A stretch of 64,000 nt of DNA from Aphanomyces cochlioides (taxonomy: Eukaryota > Oomycota > Saprolegniomycetes > Saprolegniales > Verrucalvaceae). The notes below the pieces were generated by a model that was not told the DNA's origin, searched no databases, and saw only the letters and a list, made by a program, of their open reading frames with translations. The stretch is from positions 124,001-188,000 of the forward strand of contig JAHQRK010000041.1 of the NCBI GenBank assembly GCA_019828595.1, read 5' to 3'. Each line of letters opens with the position of its first letter. Within the stretch, counting starts at the first letter, position 1. Of this stretch, positions 9,877 to 20,149 are shown piece by piece. A program made the translations under genes and the position numbers.

Positions 9877-11091
9877 CTAGGCTGAATTGGAAATCAATTT
9901 GGCTTTTCGTTTTCTTGATTCGCTTCGACGTTGGGACTTCGATTTCTTCGGTGTTTGTAAGCTAACACGGCGAATATGTCGGATAAAACTGACTCTTGGC
10001 ATCTGACCCAGGGGGTATACATTTTCATTGTCTTGGATCATACATAGACTTCGGTCTATGCAGCGCTTGTATCGCTTGGCGAGGACCCAGCAATGGGATG
10101 TTGAATCAGTGACAGAAACAACCAAGAATTCTCCGTCAGGCTCATCCAATATCGCTCTACAGATATCACGAATTGAATCACCCACCGATTGCTTGAGCAG
10201 TTGACGGGAGAATATGGCGTCGTTGTAGTGGAATCCATGTGTGTATGCCAGCTTGAGAAAATCATGCATCTTGGAAGGGGGAATGCCCGCGTCTTGAGGA
10301 ACTCCATGGGCCTCTTTGAAACCCGAAATGACTTCTTCGCTGAGCTCAAAATTGGAGACATTCAAATTGGTAGCAACGATTCGGATTGCAGCCGCAAGAC
10401 AAGATTTGTCACTGTTGTTGCCAATTTCTAGCCACAGAGGATCCATCGCTCGAAATTCAGCAAGCGTTGGGGCGAGACCAGTGTTCGTGAGGAAGTGGGC
10501 TCCAGCTTGTCGCCATCGTTGGTACATCGCCACGGCTTCTTGACACCCGCTGAGGTCTTTTTCGTCGAACCAGTCTTTGTCGAGTCCATCCGGGCGTTGA
10601 AACTTCCAGTTGACTTGGTATTGAATAGTTGAAATTCGATTTCGCATTGATGCCACTTCGCGGTGGTCATCGATAAACAACACTTCATCGATGTCATCAT
10701 CGTCGGTTGGAATTCGCAGAGTGCGTGGGCGGTTGGTTGGGGCATCAGCCGTTGTCGCATTCGTTTGTGGCCTGGCTGGAACAGAAACATCGTCCAATAG
10801 ATCCATGAGGGATGGTAGCGGAGATCCATTGTCATTGCCCAAGGGGTCAAATTCGCGGGTGCTCGAGTTCAAAATGGACATATCAGGAGTAAATTGGTGT
10901 TCTTCAGTTGTAACTGGACTTGAAGGACGAGTGTCGGATGATTGCGTCATAGGTACAGAAATCTCAACTCCATCCACTCCCTCAAGAGTAATCCCTGGAG
11001 ACATCGAGCTCCCCACACCTCGTGTAGTTATGGGTCTCGACGTCTGCGCGGGGAGTACGCTATCGGCAGTGAAAATCGTTGAAGCTTCCAT
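9877..11091 (-). CDS. Family A ORF3: chromodomain-like + OTU-like cysteine protease
   Basis: 404 aa from the first ATG in frame; the frame is open 54 codons further upstream (TTG at 11253) after an in-frame stop. Residues ~1-130 are low-complexity Ser/Thr/Pro/Asp. Residues ~136-194 resemble a chromodomain: EVLFIDDHR start, YQVNWK (Trp162), W174 and a C-terminal helix GCQEAVAMYQRW. Residues ~225-360 look like an OTU-type cysteine protease: DKSCLAAAI (Asp228, Cys231), TSHCW (His333; 102 residues later) and IQDNE (Asp354). The C-terminus is highly basic (KKSKSQRRSESRKRKAK), consistent with a nuclear localisation signal. Chromodomains bind methylated histones and OTU proteases cleave ubiquitin chains; roles in targeting or stabilising the integration complex are inference. 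Family B lacks this gene. Confidence 0.62.
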   Translation of the reverse strand: MEASTIFTADSVLPAQTSRPITTRGVGSSMSPGITLEGVDGVEISVPMTQSSDTRPSSPVTTEEHQFTPDMSILNSSTREFDPLGNDNGSPLPSLMDLLDDVSVPARPQTNATTADAPTNRPRTLRIPTDDDDIDEVLFIDDHREVASMRNRISTIQYQVNWKFQRPDGLDKDWFDEKDLSGCQEAVAMYQRWRQAGAHFLTNTGLAPTLAEFRAMDPLWLEIGNNSDKSCLAAAIRIVATNLNVSNFELSEEVISGFKEAHGVPQDAGIPPSKMHDFLKLAYTHGFHYNDAIFSRQLLKQSVGDSIRDICRAILDEPDGEFLVVSVTDSTSHCWVLAKRYKRCIDRSLCMIQDNENVYPLGQMPRVSFIRHIRRVSLQTPKKSKSQRRSESRKRKAKLISNSA

Positions 11092-11304
11092 TGTTGTTGT
11101 CTTGGGTAAAATCAAAAGTGAGTCTTGGAGAATTGTTTTGAGATTCTCACTGAACTTATTCTCAGTTGCGACACTTGAGTCAGGCACGATTTGATTGGGC
11201 AGTGAAATGTTTTGCGCGGATCGTGAGTGATGGTCGCCAGGATTCCCAATCAAAAATTCAGCTGGGATACCAAGTCAAGAATACAGCTGGGGCTTGTAAT
11301 CAAA

Positions 11305-14300
11305 TTACTGGTGTTCAACTCGAAAAGACATGGGATATTTTTCGAATAGCTCGTTGTATCCAGCTTGAGAGAAAAGGACTGAGACCGCTTCGATGATGTT
11401 TCGATAGTCGAAGTCGTCAGGCGAGAGCAAACGAATTGTTCGCCTGATGGAAGCTGTCCAACTGACAAATATAATCTCGTTCCATAGTAAAATCGGTAGA
11501 GGCCTTTTGCCATCGAACTTGGTTGCATTTCTTTGAGTCCATAAGGAGTACGTGATGGAAGCACAAAGGAGGGACCATAATTTGAATAATGCGTCATGCA
11601 GGTGTTTTCCTCGCGTATTGGTCTTGAAGCGACTGATATTCGTGGTGGTTGCCCAATCAAACTTAACACCATAAGCTCTCCATGCTCGCTCTTGGAACAT
11701 CCAAACTTGATGTACATGATGACATGTATGGAAGGCATGATGAAAAGTCTCAACATCCGAGCAATCTTCATAGACACAACAAATAGCGTCAGGGTTTTGG
11801 ATCTGCATATAGGAAAACCTCGAGTTGACGGGTAACATCTTCATGTGCAATCGAAACCATACATCGCCTTGAACAGGTGGAGGTAGATTACACACAGTAC
11901 GAATGAGACGGATATACTTTGCTATGTCTTTGTCAGTTCTTGTCGTAGTCTTCATAGGATGTATAGCTTCAGTCTGGGGGGCGTGGTAAGCTAAATGCAC
12001 CACGTTTTTCTTGGGCCACGACTCGAAAGGTAAATCAGCATCCTTGATTCTGGCTGTAAACGGATGTTGACAAGTCGGGACATTAGGCAGTGGCGACCCT
12101 TGCCGAATGTCAAACGATCGAACAACTTTGTCGAAGATTCGTGTGAGTTGATTGTAAATGTCGGTTGTGCGGGGCAATGTGGCAAAGTCCATGACTCCGT
12201 CCTGGTTTAGACAAACTTGGGCAGCTGGATTGTTCGACGACATTCGGTTCACGAACATGGTCTCTGTTGGCCAAGCACCATGTGGGGTCAGGAAATCCTT
12301 CAGGCATCTGAGACCATTTTTGGCCCCGTGGCGGCACCAGAGACGCATGTCTTCATCTTTCACGACATTTGCTAACATCTTAGCAGAGCCGAAGTGCATT
12401 GCGTCGTAGGCTGTGAGCCATACCGGGAGGTTCAGTACCGTGTCGAGATTTGGAGGCACGCCGATTCGCTTACTCATGTCTGTGGCTGACCAATGTTTCC
12501 AAGTATCAAGCCACAGTGGATGGAGCTCGCGAAGCAAAAGCCACTTGGAGCTTGCATTTGGGTAGTATGAAAGAAAATCGAATGGGTGACTGTCTCGGAA
12601 TAACTGATGTATTGTGCGGCTAAATTGTCGCTGTACAAGTTTCTTCCACACCAGGATTTCACCAGGAGAATCGGCAGACATAAAGAGCTGTAAACGAAGA
12701 AGGCGTTGTGTTCGCAGCCTCGATGCAATGTGGGGGATTCCCAAGCCTAAAGGCTTGTCGTACTGCCACCTTCTATGGATTGAGGGACGGTAACTCTCAT
12801 CGAGCTGGGTCTTGCGGCAAAGTATGAACTTGTTTAACATTTGTTGCCACGTAACGACCATAGCAGGAGGCACAGGTACAACGGCTGTTACATGCCACAA
12901 CATAGATAGCAACATCGTGGAGGCAATAAGCTTTCGGCCCTGCAATGTCCTTGCTCGTTTACCCCATAGTTGAAAGGACGAGATGAATTTGTCGTTGAGT
13001 TTTTGAAGTTGGGAGTCAGCCGAAAGTCGATGGCCAAAGAGAATACCAAGATATTTCGTACACTGACCAGTTGGTACGATATTGAGCAAACCATCTGCTT
13101 CGATGTCTTCTTGATCGAGATGGTCGTTGAGAACCAAGGTCATGCACTTGGAACGATTCAGACGGGCCCCTGAAGCCGTGCAAAACTCTTCCACAATTGC
13201 CATTTGCTCCACAGCAGATTGCAGCGAGTTTGATAACAACGTCGAGTCGTCGGCAAAGAATATACTCGTAATAACTGAGTCGTGGGGGAGAGCGATTCCA
13301 AGATGTGGGGACGCTCGGAGCATCTCACCAAGAGGTTCGAGGTATAGGACGAACAGTAGGCATGATAAAGGACAGCCTTGTTTGACGCCTCGGGTAGGTC
13401 GGATCTTAGGGCCAAGCTCGCCATTGAAGATGATCTGGACCAAAGGTGAGTCGTACAAAAGAGCTACCCACGCAATGAAACCTTCACCAGTGTTGACTGC
13501 TCTCAGCACATCAAGCATGAATTCTCGATCCACCATGTCGTACGCTTTCGAAAAGTCAAGGAATGTTGCATAGTAGTCGTGATCTTCGTTGGTGCAAAAC
13601 GTTTGCAAAGTTTGCACAAGCAGGACGTGGTCATGCAGCCGTCGTCCTGGGACAAAGCCAGCTTGACTTGGGTGAATGAGATGAGGAGCTACTGTAGCCA
13701 GGCGATAAGCGAGGGCACGGGATAGTATCTTCACCTCCACTGACATGAGTGCAATAGGTCGGTAGTTTCCAGGATCGCCTCGATCACCAGCTTTGAAGAG
13801 CAGAGCCACAGCACTACGCCTTTGTTGAAGGAGTAGTTTACCGTGGTGGTGAAGTTGGTAGTTGAAGACCCTGACCAGGATTTCGGAGAAAGCCTCGGGT
13901 GCTACTTGGAAGAAGGCCGCTGGCCATCCATCAGGACCAGGAGACTTGTTTGGACTCATTGTCTTGAGAGCACTACACAGCTCGGCTGCTGTGATAGGTC
14001 TGTCTAGCTCCTCGCGTTGCTCATCATTGAGTTTGCGGGAGATAAACCGTATGACAGCCCTCCGCCTCGCCCGGTTTAGCCGAGGTTGTTCGCCACGAGT
14101 GGTAGTCATTATTGCCTTCCAATGGGCAGTGAATCTCTCTTTGATAGTGGTAGGATCAGACACGGGAATGCCATCGACGTTGACCGTCGTGATAGGAACC
14201 TTGAGTCCTTGTGGCCTTCGAAAGAAGTGGCTCGTACCGCGTTCGTTGACATTTGCATGAAAATCGAATTGCTGATCCATGCGGTATTGGCGATATTCGA

Positions 14301-15420
14301 TTCGTGCGTTTTCCAGCGCCAACCGAGTAGCATCAACGGCAGCCTCGTCGAGCAAGCCAGCTTCGTATGATCGTTGTGCAGATATATGTCTCAGTTTTAG
14401 GCTTTTGAGCTCGTGTTGCATGGATTGGAGGTGGTGGCGATGACATTGTTGTAAACGTCGTTTGATTCGCTTAAGCCACCCATACCAGACGGCTCCCATG
14501 TTTGTCGATTCGTCCGCACGCATCTCAGAGAGGAGGTGTGATGCCTCTTCTCGTATGGCTTTGATGACGAGCGGGTCTTTGAGTAGCTCTCTCGGCAGCC
14601 TCCAGTAGCCACGGGTCGTGGGTGTATGACTTGTAGAGAGAACGACAGTGTGCTCCAAGTGATCTCCGGCAAAGCTGTTAGTGGCATATTTTGAGCTTTG
14701 GTAGGATTGGGCAACTAAATCTTGGTCAATGAACCAGTAGTCCAGACGATTGCTTCGTCCTGGACCGCTTGCCAGTCTTTCGTGAGGGTGGTGTAGGCGC
14801 CACGCGTCGATGACTCCTAGTTGTGACAGCCAGGCAAGACATTCGACTTTTCCAAAGGTGTGATCTTGCCGTGGTTTGGAAGCATCGAGGTGTTCGTTGA
14901 CAGGAAGGTTAAAATCTCCCCCAACCAGGTGTACACTGTTAGCTTCAAAAGCGCGAGGGAGACTGTCAAAGAAACTAGCCCGATGTTGAGGGGTAACTGG
15001 CGCGTAAATGTTGTGGATGTAGACTGGGGTTTCATCCCAGTACGTTTTGATCACAATATAACGGCCAGGGATATCGTGTTGTGATAAGTGCACCAGGCTT
15101 GAGAATCCAGGCATCGATTCGTGAAAGTATGATGCAACGCCACATCGACGGTTGTTCAAATTGTCCGTGCGGGTTGTTCGTAAGTCGTTGGTAAAAAGTT
15201 TGTACTTGCTAACACCCACTTCGTTGTCGAGGTGAGTGTGGAAAGTGTCAAGATGTTTTGCGTTGTTGAGTTTCGTTTCTTGAAAGAGAACAGCTTGTGT
15301 CGGTTTCCGAAGACGCCGTGCAACAAGATGTCCGTTTTCTTTCAGCCCATTGAGGTTGCTCGTCGTCACTTCAAGTATGGGGAGCTTGACAAAATGACCA
15401 GCCGCGACCACTTTAGCCAC
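11305..15420 (-). CDS. Family A ORF2: APE endonuclease-reverse transcriptase
   Basis: 1371 aa counted from a GTG that overlaps the ORF1 stop; there is no ATG until about residue 104, inside the endonuclease. The N-terminus carries SNLNG, FQET, HNIYAPV, GGDFN, SNRLDYWFID and AGDH, the order of an apurinic-type (EEP) endonuclease that would nick the tRNA gene. The central RT has KSPGPDGWP, NYRPIALMS, FLDFSKAYD (motif A Asp), RGVKQGCPLS and FADD (motif C). The C-terminus has a Cys/His knuckle (CC-x4-C...H-x4-C) like that of L1/Tx1-type LINEs. It would prime cDNA on nicked target DNA. Translation must be coupled to ORF1 by re-initiation or +1 frameshifting. It is intact here and apparently identical to 32014-36129. 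Confidence 0.93.
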   Translation of the reverse strand: MAKVVAAGHFVKLPILEVTTSNLNGLKENGHLVARRLRKPTQAVLFQETKLNNAKHLDTFHTHLDNEVGVSKYKLFTNDLRTTRTDNLNNRRCGVASYFHESMPGFSSLVHLSQHDIPGRYIVIKTYWDETPVYIHNIYAPVTPQHRASFFDSLPRAFEANSVHLVGGDFNLPVNEHLDASKPRQDHTFGKVECLAWLSQLGVIDAWRLHHPHERLASGPGRSNRLDYWFIDQDLVAQSYQSSKYATNSFAGDHLEHTVVLSTSHTPTTRGYWRLPRELLKDPLVIKAIREEASHLLSEMRADESTNMGAVWYGWLKRIKRRLQQCHRHHLQSMQHELKSLKLRHISAQRSYEAGLLDEAAVDATRLALENARIEYRQYRMDQQFDFHANVNERGTSHFFRRPQGLKVPITTVNVDGIPVSDPTTIKERFTAHWKAIMTTTRGEQPRLNRARRRAVIRFISRKLNDEQREELDRPITAAELCSALKTMSPNKSPGPDGWPAAFFQVAPEAFSEILVRVFNYQLHHHGKLLLQQRRSAVALLFKAGDRGDPGNYRPIALMSVEVKILSRALAYRLATVAPHLIHPSQAGFVPGRRLHDHVLLVQTLQTFCTNEDHDYYATFLDFSKAYDMVDREFMLDVLRAVNTGEGFIAWVALLYDSPLVQIIFNGELGPKIRPTRGVKQGCPLSCLLFVLYLEPLGEMLRASPHLGIALPHDSVITSIFFADDSTLLSNSLQSAVEQMAIVEEFCTASGARLNRSKCMTLVLNDHLDQEDIEADGLLNIVPTGQCTKYLGILFGHRLSADSQLQKLNDKFISSFQLWGKRARTLQGRKLIASTMLLSMLWHVTAVVPVPPAMVVTWQQMLNKFILCRKTQLDESYRPSIHRRWQYDKPLGLGIPHIASRLRTQRLLRLQLFMSADSPGEILVWKKLVQRQFSRTIHQLFRDSHPFDFLSYYPNASSKWLLLRELHPLWLDTWKHWSATDMSKRIGVPPNLDTVLNLPVWLTAYDAMHFGSAKMLANVVKDEDMRLWCRHGAKNGLRCLKDFLTPHGAWPTETMFVNRMSSNNPAAQVCLNQDGVMDFATLPRTTDIYNQLTRIFDKVVRSFDIRQGSPLPNVPTCQHPFTARIKDADLPFESWPKKNVVHLAYHAPQTEAIHPMKTTTRTDKDIAKYIRLIRTVCNLPPPVQGDVWFRLHMKMLPVNSRFSYMQIQNPDAICCVYEDCSDVETFHHAFHTCHHVHQVWMFQERAWRAYGVKFDWATTTNISRFKTNTRGKHLHDALFKLWSLLCASITYSLWTQRNATKFDGKRPLPILLWNEIIFVSWTASIRRTIRLLSPDDFDYRNIIEAVSVLFSQAGYNELFEKYPMSFRVEHQ

Positions 15421-15797
15421 GGGAAGCGATCGTTGTGAGATCCGCTAGGTCGCCGTGAATTAAAGTAGGTTCGCTTGGGTGAAACATGACTTGATTGTGG
15501 AGAGTGATATCCAAATCGTTGCTTTCGTGTAGTTGAAGGATTTTTGTCATGATGTGACACATCGATTCTCCGTCGCCAGTGTACATGAATTCCATTCTGT
15601 TCCATATGTGGAGGCCAAGGTCGGTGTACATCAGGAGTGACATGAGCGTTTCGGAGGATAGACTGCGTTTACCAAGGCGAGAGGGTAACGCTGTCACTGG
15701 ACTTTTTGTTGAGGCCAAAATTGCCGCATCGCTATTGAAATATAGTGGAGCATGAACTGCCATCAATACTTCTGCAATGGCCAGCACTTCTTCGACT
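15413..15797 (-). pseudogene. Family A ORF1, C-terminal fragment at breakpoint
   Basis: Encodes only the last ~125 residues of A ORF1 before the sequence switches at 15797/15798. The last codons (CGT GGC TAA) overlap the ORF2 GTG as in complete copies. The missing N-terminal region is present in the second copy at 36507-38585. Confidence 0.88.
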
Positions 15798-15821
15798 TGT
15801 GAAAATCGTTGAAGCTTCCAT
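15798..15821 (-). pseudogene. Family A ORF3 stump (8 codons) at breakpoint
   Basis: From the ATG at 15821 only MEASTIFT remains before the sequence changes into ORF1 of another A element. The upstream TTG-initiated extension (to 15983) is also present. No chromodomain-like or protease segment remains. Confidence 0.85.
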
Positions 15822-16034
15822 TGTTGTTGTCTTGGGTAAAATCAAAAGTGAGTCTTGGAGAATTGTTTTGAGATTCTCACTGAACTTATTCTCAGTTGCG
15901 ACACTTGAGTCAGGCACGATTTGATTGGGCAGTGAAATGTTTTGCGCGGATCGTGAGTGATGGTCGCCAGGATTCCCAATCAAAAATTCAGCTGGGATAC
16001 CAAGTCAAGAATACAGCTGGGGCTTGTAATCAAA

Positions 16035-19000
16035 TTACTGGTGTTCAACTCGAAAAGACATGGGATATTTTTCGAATAGCTCGTTGTATCCAGCTTGAGA
16101 GAAAAGGACTGAGACCGCTTCGATGATGTTTCGATAGTCGAAGTCGTCAGGCGAGAGCAAACGAATTGTTCGCCTGATGGAAGCTGTCCAACTGACAAAT
16201 ATAATCTCGTTCCATAGTAAAATCGGTAGAGGCCTTTTGCCATCGAACTTGGTTGCATTTCTTTGAGTCCATAAGGAGTACGTGATGGAAGCACAAAGGA
16301 GGGACCATAATTTGAATAATGCGTCATGCAGGTGTTTTCCTCGCGTATTGGTCTTGAAGCGACTGATATTCGTGGTGGTTGCCCAATCAAACTTAACACC
16401 ATAAGCTCTCCATGCTCGCTCTTGGAACATCCAAACTTGATGTACATGATGACATGTATGGAAGGCATGATGAAAAGTCTCAACATCCGAGCAATCTTCA
16501 TAGACACAACAAATAGCGTCAGGGTTTTGGATCTGCATATAGGAAAACCTCGAGTTGACGGGTAACATCTTCATGTGCAATCGAAACCATACATCGCCTT
16601 GAACAGGTGGAGGTAGATTACACACAGTACGAATGAGACGGATATACTTTGCTATGTCTTTGTCAGTTCTTGTCGTAGTCTTCATAGGATGTATAGCTTC
16701 AGTCTGGGGGGCGTGGTAAGCTAAATTCACCACGTTTTTCTTGGGCCACGACTCGAAAGGTAAATCAGCATCCTTGATTCTGGCTGTAAACGGATGTTGA
16801 CAAGTCGGGACATTAGGCAGTGGCGACCCTTGCCGAATGTCAAACGATCGAACAACTTTGTCGAAGATTCGTGTGAGTTGATTGTAAATGTCGGTTGTGC
16901 GGGGCAATGTGGCAAAGTCCATGACTCCGTCCTGGTTTAGACAAACTTGGGCAGCTGGATTGTTCGACGACATTCGGTTCACGAACATGGTCTCTGTTGG
17001 CCAAGCGCCATGTGGGGTCAGGAAATCCTTCAGGCATCTGAGACCATTTTTGGCCCCGTGGCGGCACCAGAGACGCATGTCTTCATCTTTCACGACATTT
17101 GCTAACATCTTAGCAGAGCCGAAGTGCATTGCGTCGTAGGCTGTGAGCCATACCGGGAGGTTCAGTACCGTGTCGAGATTTGGAGGCACGCCGATTCGCT
17201 TACTCATGTCTGTGGCTGACCAATGTTTCCAAGTATCAAGCCACAGTGGATGGAGCTCGCGAAGCAAAAGCCACTTGGAGCTTGCATTTGGGTAGTATGA
17301 AAGAAAATCGAATGGGTGACTGTCTCGGAATAACTGATGTATTGTGCGGCTAAATTGTCGCTGTACAAGTTTCTTCCACACCAGGATTTCACCAGGAGAA
17401 TCGGCAGACATAAAGAGCTGTAAACGAAGAAGGCGTTGTGTTCGCAGCCTCGATGCAATGTGGGGGATTCCCAAGCCTAAAGGCTTGTCGTACTGCCACC
17501 TTCTATGGATTGAGGGACGGTAACTCTCATCGAGCTGGGTCTTGCGGCAAAGTATGAACTTGTTTAACATTTGTTGCCACGTAACGACCATAGCAGGAGG
17601 CACAGGTACAACGGCTGTTACATGCCACAACATAGATAGCAACATCGTGGAGGCAATAAGCTTTCGGCCCTGCAATGTCCTTGCTCGTTTACCCCATAGT
17701 TGAAAGGACGAGATGAATTTGTCGTTGAGTTTTTGAAGTTGGGAGTCAGCCGAAAGTCGATGGCCAAAGAGAATACCAAGATATTTCGTACACTGACCAG
17801 TTGGTACGATATTGAGCAAACCATCTGCTTCGATGTCTTCTTGATCGAGATGGTCGTTGAGAACCAAGGTCATGCACTTGGAACGATTCAGACGGGCCCC
17901 TGAAGCCGTGCAAAACTCTTCCACAATTGCCATTTGCTCCACAGCAGATTGCAGCGAGTTTGATAACAACGTCGAGTCGTCGGCAAAGAATATACTCGTA
18001 ATAACTGAGTCGTGGGGAGAGCGATTCCAAGATGTGGGGACGCTCGGAGCATCTCACCAAGAGGTTCTAGGTATAGGACGAACAGTAGGCATGATAAAGG
18101 ACAGCCTTGTTTGACGCCTCGGGTAGGTCGGATCTTAGGGCCAAGCTCGCCATTGAAGATGATCTGGACCAAAGGTGAGTCGTACAAAAGAGCTACCCAC
18201 GCAATGAAACCATCACCAGTGTTGACTTCTCTCAGCACATCAAGCATGAATTCTCGATCCACCATGTCGTACGCTTTCGAAAAGTCAAGGAATGTTGCAT
18301 AGTAGTCGTGATCTTCGTTGGTGCAAAACGTTTGCAAAGTTTGCACAAGCAGGACGTGGTCATGCAGCCGTCGTCCTGGGACAAAGCCAGCTTGACTTGG
18401 GTGAATGAGATGAGGAGCTACTGTAGCCAGGCGATAAGCGAGGGCACGGGATAGTATCTTCACCTCCACTGACATGAGTGCAATAGGTCGGTAGTTTCCA
18501 GGATCGCCTCGATCACCAGCTTTGAAGAGCAGAGCCACAGCACTACGCCTTTGTTGAAGGAGTAGTTTACCGTGGTGGTGAAGTTGGTAGTTGAAGACCC
18601 TGACCAGGATTTCGGAGAAAGCCTCGGGTGCTACTTGGAAGAAGGCCGCTGGCCATCCATCAGGACCAGGAGACTTGTTTGGACTCATTGTCTTGAGAGC
18701 ACTACACAGCTCGGCTGCTGTGATAGGTCTGTCTAGCTCCTCGCGTTGCTCATCATTGAGTTTGCGGGAGATAAACCGTATGACAGCCCTCCGCCTCGCC
18801 CGGTTTAGCCGAGGTTGTTCGCCACGAGTGGTAGTCATTATTGCCTTCCAATGGGCAGTGAATCTCTCTTTGATAGTGGTAGGATCAGACACGGGAATGC
18901 CATCGACGTTGACCGTCGTGATAGGAACCTTGAGTCCTTGTGGCCTTCGAAAGAAGTGGCTCGTACCGCGTTCGTTGACATTTGCATGAAAATCGAATTG

Positions 19001-20149
19001 CTGATCCATGCGGTATTGGCGATATTCGATTCGTGCGTTTTCCAGCGCCAACCGAGTAGCATCAACGGCAGCCTCGTCGAGCAAGCCAGCTTCGTATGAT
19101 CGTTGTGCAGATATATGTCTCAGTTTTAGGCTTTTGAGCTCGTGTTGCATGGATTGGAGGTGGTGGCGATGACATTGTTGTAAACGTCGTTTGATTCGCT
19201 TAAGCCACCCATACCAGACGGCTCCCATGTTTGTCGATTCGTCCGCACGCATCTCAGAGAGGAGGTGTGATGCCTCTTCTCGTATGGCTTTGATGACGAG
19301 CGGGTCTTTGAGTAGCTCTCTCGGCAGCCTCCAGTAGCCACGGGTCGTGGGTGTATGACTTGTAGAGAGAACGACAGTGTGCTCCAAGTGATCTCCGGCA
19401 AAGCTGTTAGTGGCATATTTTGAGCTTTGGTAGGATTGGGCAACTAAATCTTGGTCAATGAACCAGTAGTCCAGACGATTGCTTCGTCCTGGACCGCTTG
19501 CCAGTCTTTCGTGAGGGTGGTGTAGGCGCCACGCGTCGATGACTCCTAGTTGTGACAGCCAGGCAAGACATTCGACTTTTCCAAAGGTGTGATCTTGCCG
19601 TGGTTTGGAAGCATCGAGGTGTTCGTTGACAGGAAGGTTAAAATCTCCCCCAACCAGGTGTACACTGTTAGCTTCAAAAGCGCGAGGGAGACTGTCAAAG
19701 AAACTAGCCCGATGTTGAGGGGTAACTGGCGCGTAGATGTTGTGGATGTAGACTGGGGTTTCATCCCAGTACGTTTTGATCACAATATAACGGCCAGGGA
19801 TATCGTGTTGTGATAAGTGCACCAGGCTTGAGAATCCAGGCATCGATTCGTGAAAGTATGATGCAACGCCACATCGACGGTTGTTCAAATTGTCCGTGCG
19901 GGTTGTTCGTAAGTCGTTGGTAAAAAGTTTGTACTTGCTAACACCCACTTCGTTGTCGAGGTGAGTGTGGAAAGTGTCAAGATGTTTTGCGTTGTTGAGT
20001 TTCGTTTCTTGAAAGAGAACAGCTTGTGTCGGTTTCCGAAGACGCCGTGCAACAAGATGTCCGTTTTCTTTCAGCCCATTGAGGTTGCTCGTCGTCACTT
20101 CAAGTATGGGGAGCTTGACAAAATGACCAGCCGCGACCACTTTAGCCAC
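16035..20149 (-). pseudogene. Family A ORF2 with a frameshift in a G-run
   Basis: Same product as 11305-15420, but a run of five G is reduced to four at 18014-18017, just before RT motif C. This splits the frame into an N-terminal 753-codon part (to 17888, ending in unrelated residues) and a C-terminal part of about 644 codons that retains the LLSNSL sequence after the FADD region. The single-base change is in a homopolymer, so a sequencing or assembly error is a real alternative to decay. At nearby polymorphic codons it matches the copy at 56821 (LREVNTGDG) rather than those at 11305 and 32014 (LRAVNTGEG). Confidence 0.85.

Larger units (their letters stand above)
1..15797. repeat. Segmental duplication, copy 1 (visible part)
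   Basis: Matches 20710-36506 at an offset of 20,709 bp (20,708 between two compensating 1-nt indels). The match includes element truncation points, tRNA genes and both spacers, so it cannot come from independent insertions. Visible differences are a G-run change (6550 region versus 27256), the T-run change near 8822 and a 2-nt deletion at 37399 relative to the corresponding sequence in other A copies. Copy 1 should start about 4.9 kb left of the window. Confidence 0.88.
9799..15797 (-). mobile_element. Family A LINE, 3' 6.0 kb, cut at a duplication breakpoint
   Basis: Contains the 3' UTR, ORF3, ORF2 and the C-terminal part of ORF1 of an A element. At 15797 the ORF1 sequence switches abruptly to the 5' part of ORF3 of another A element. 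The segment matches 30508-36506, which continues into a full ORF1. I read the junction as the seam of a 20,709-bp tandem duplication rather than a deletion within one element. Confidence 0.85.

Noticed and set aside
15732..15983. Chimeric ORF3/ORF1 reading frame across 15797
   Set aside because: Created by the duplication seam; not a gene fusion with any sign of selection.
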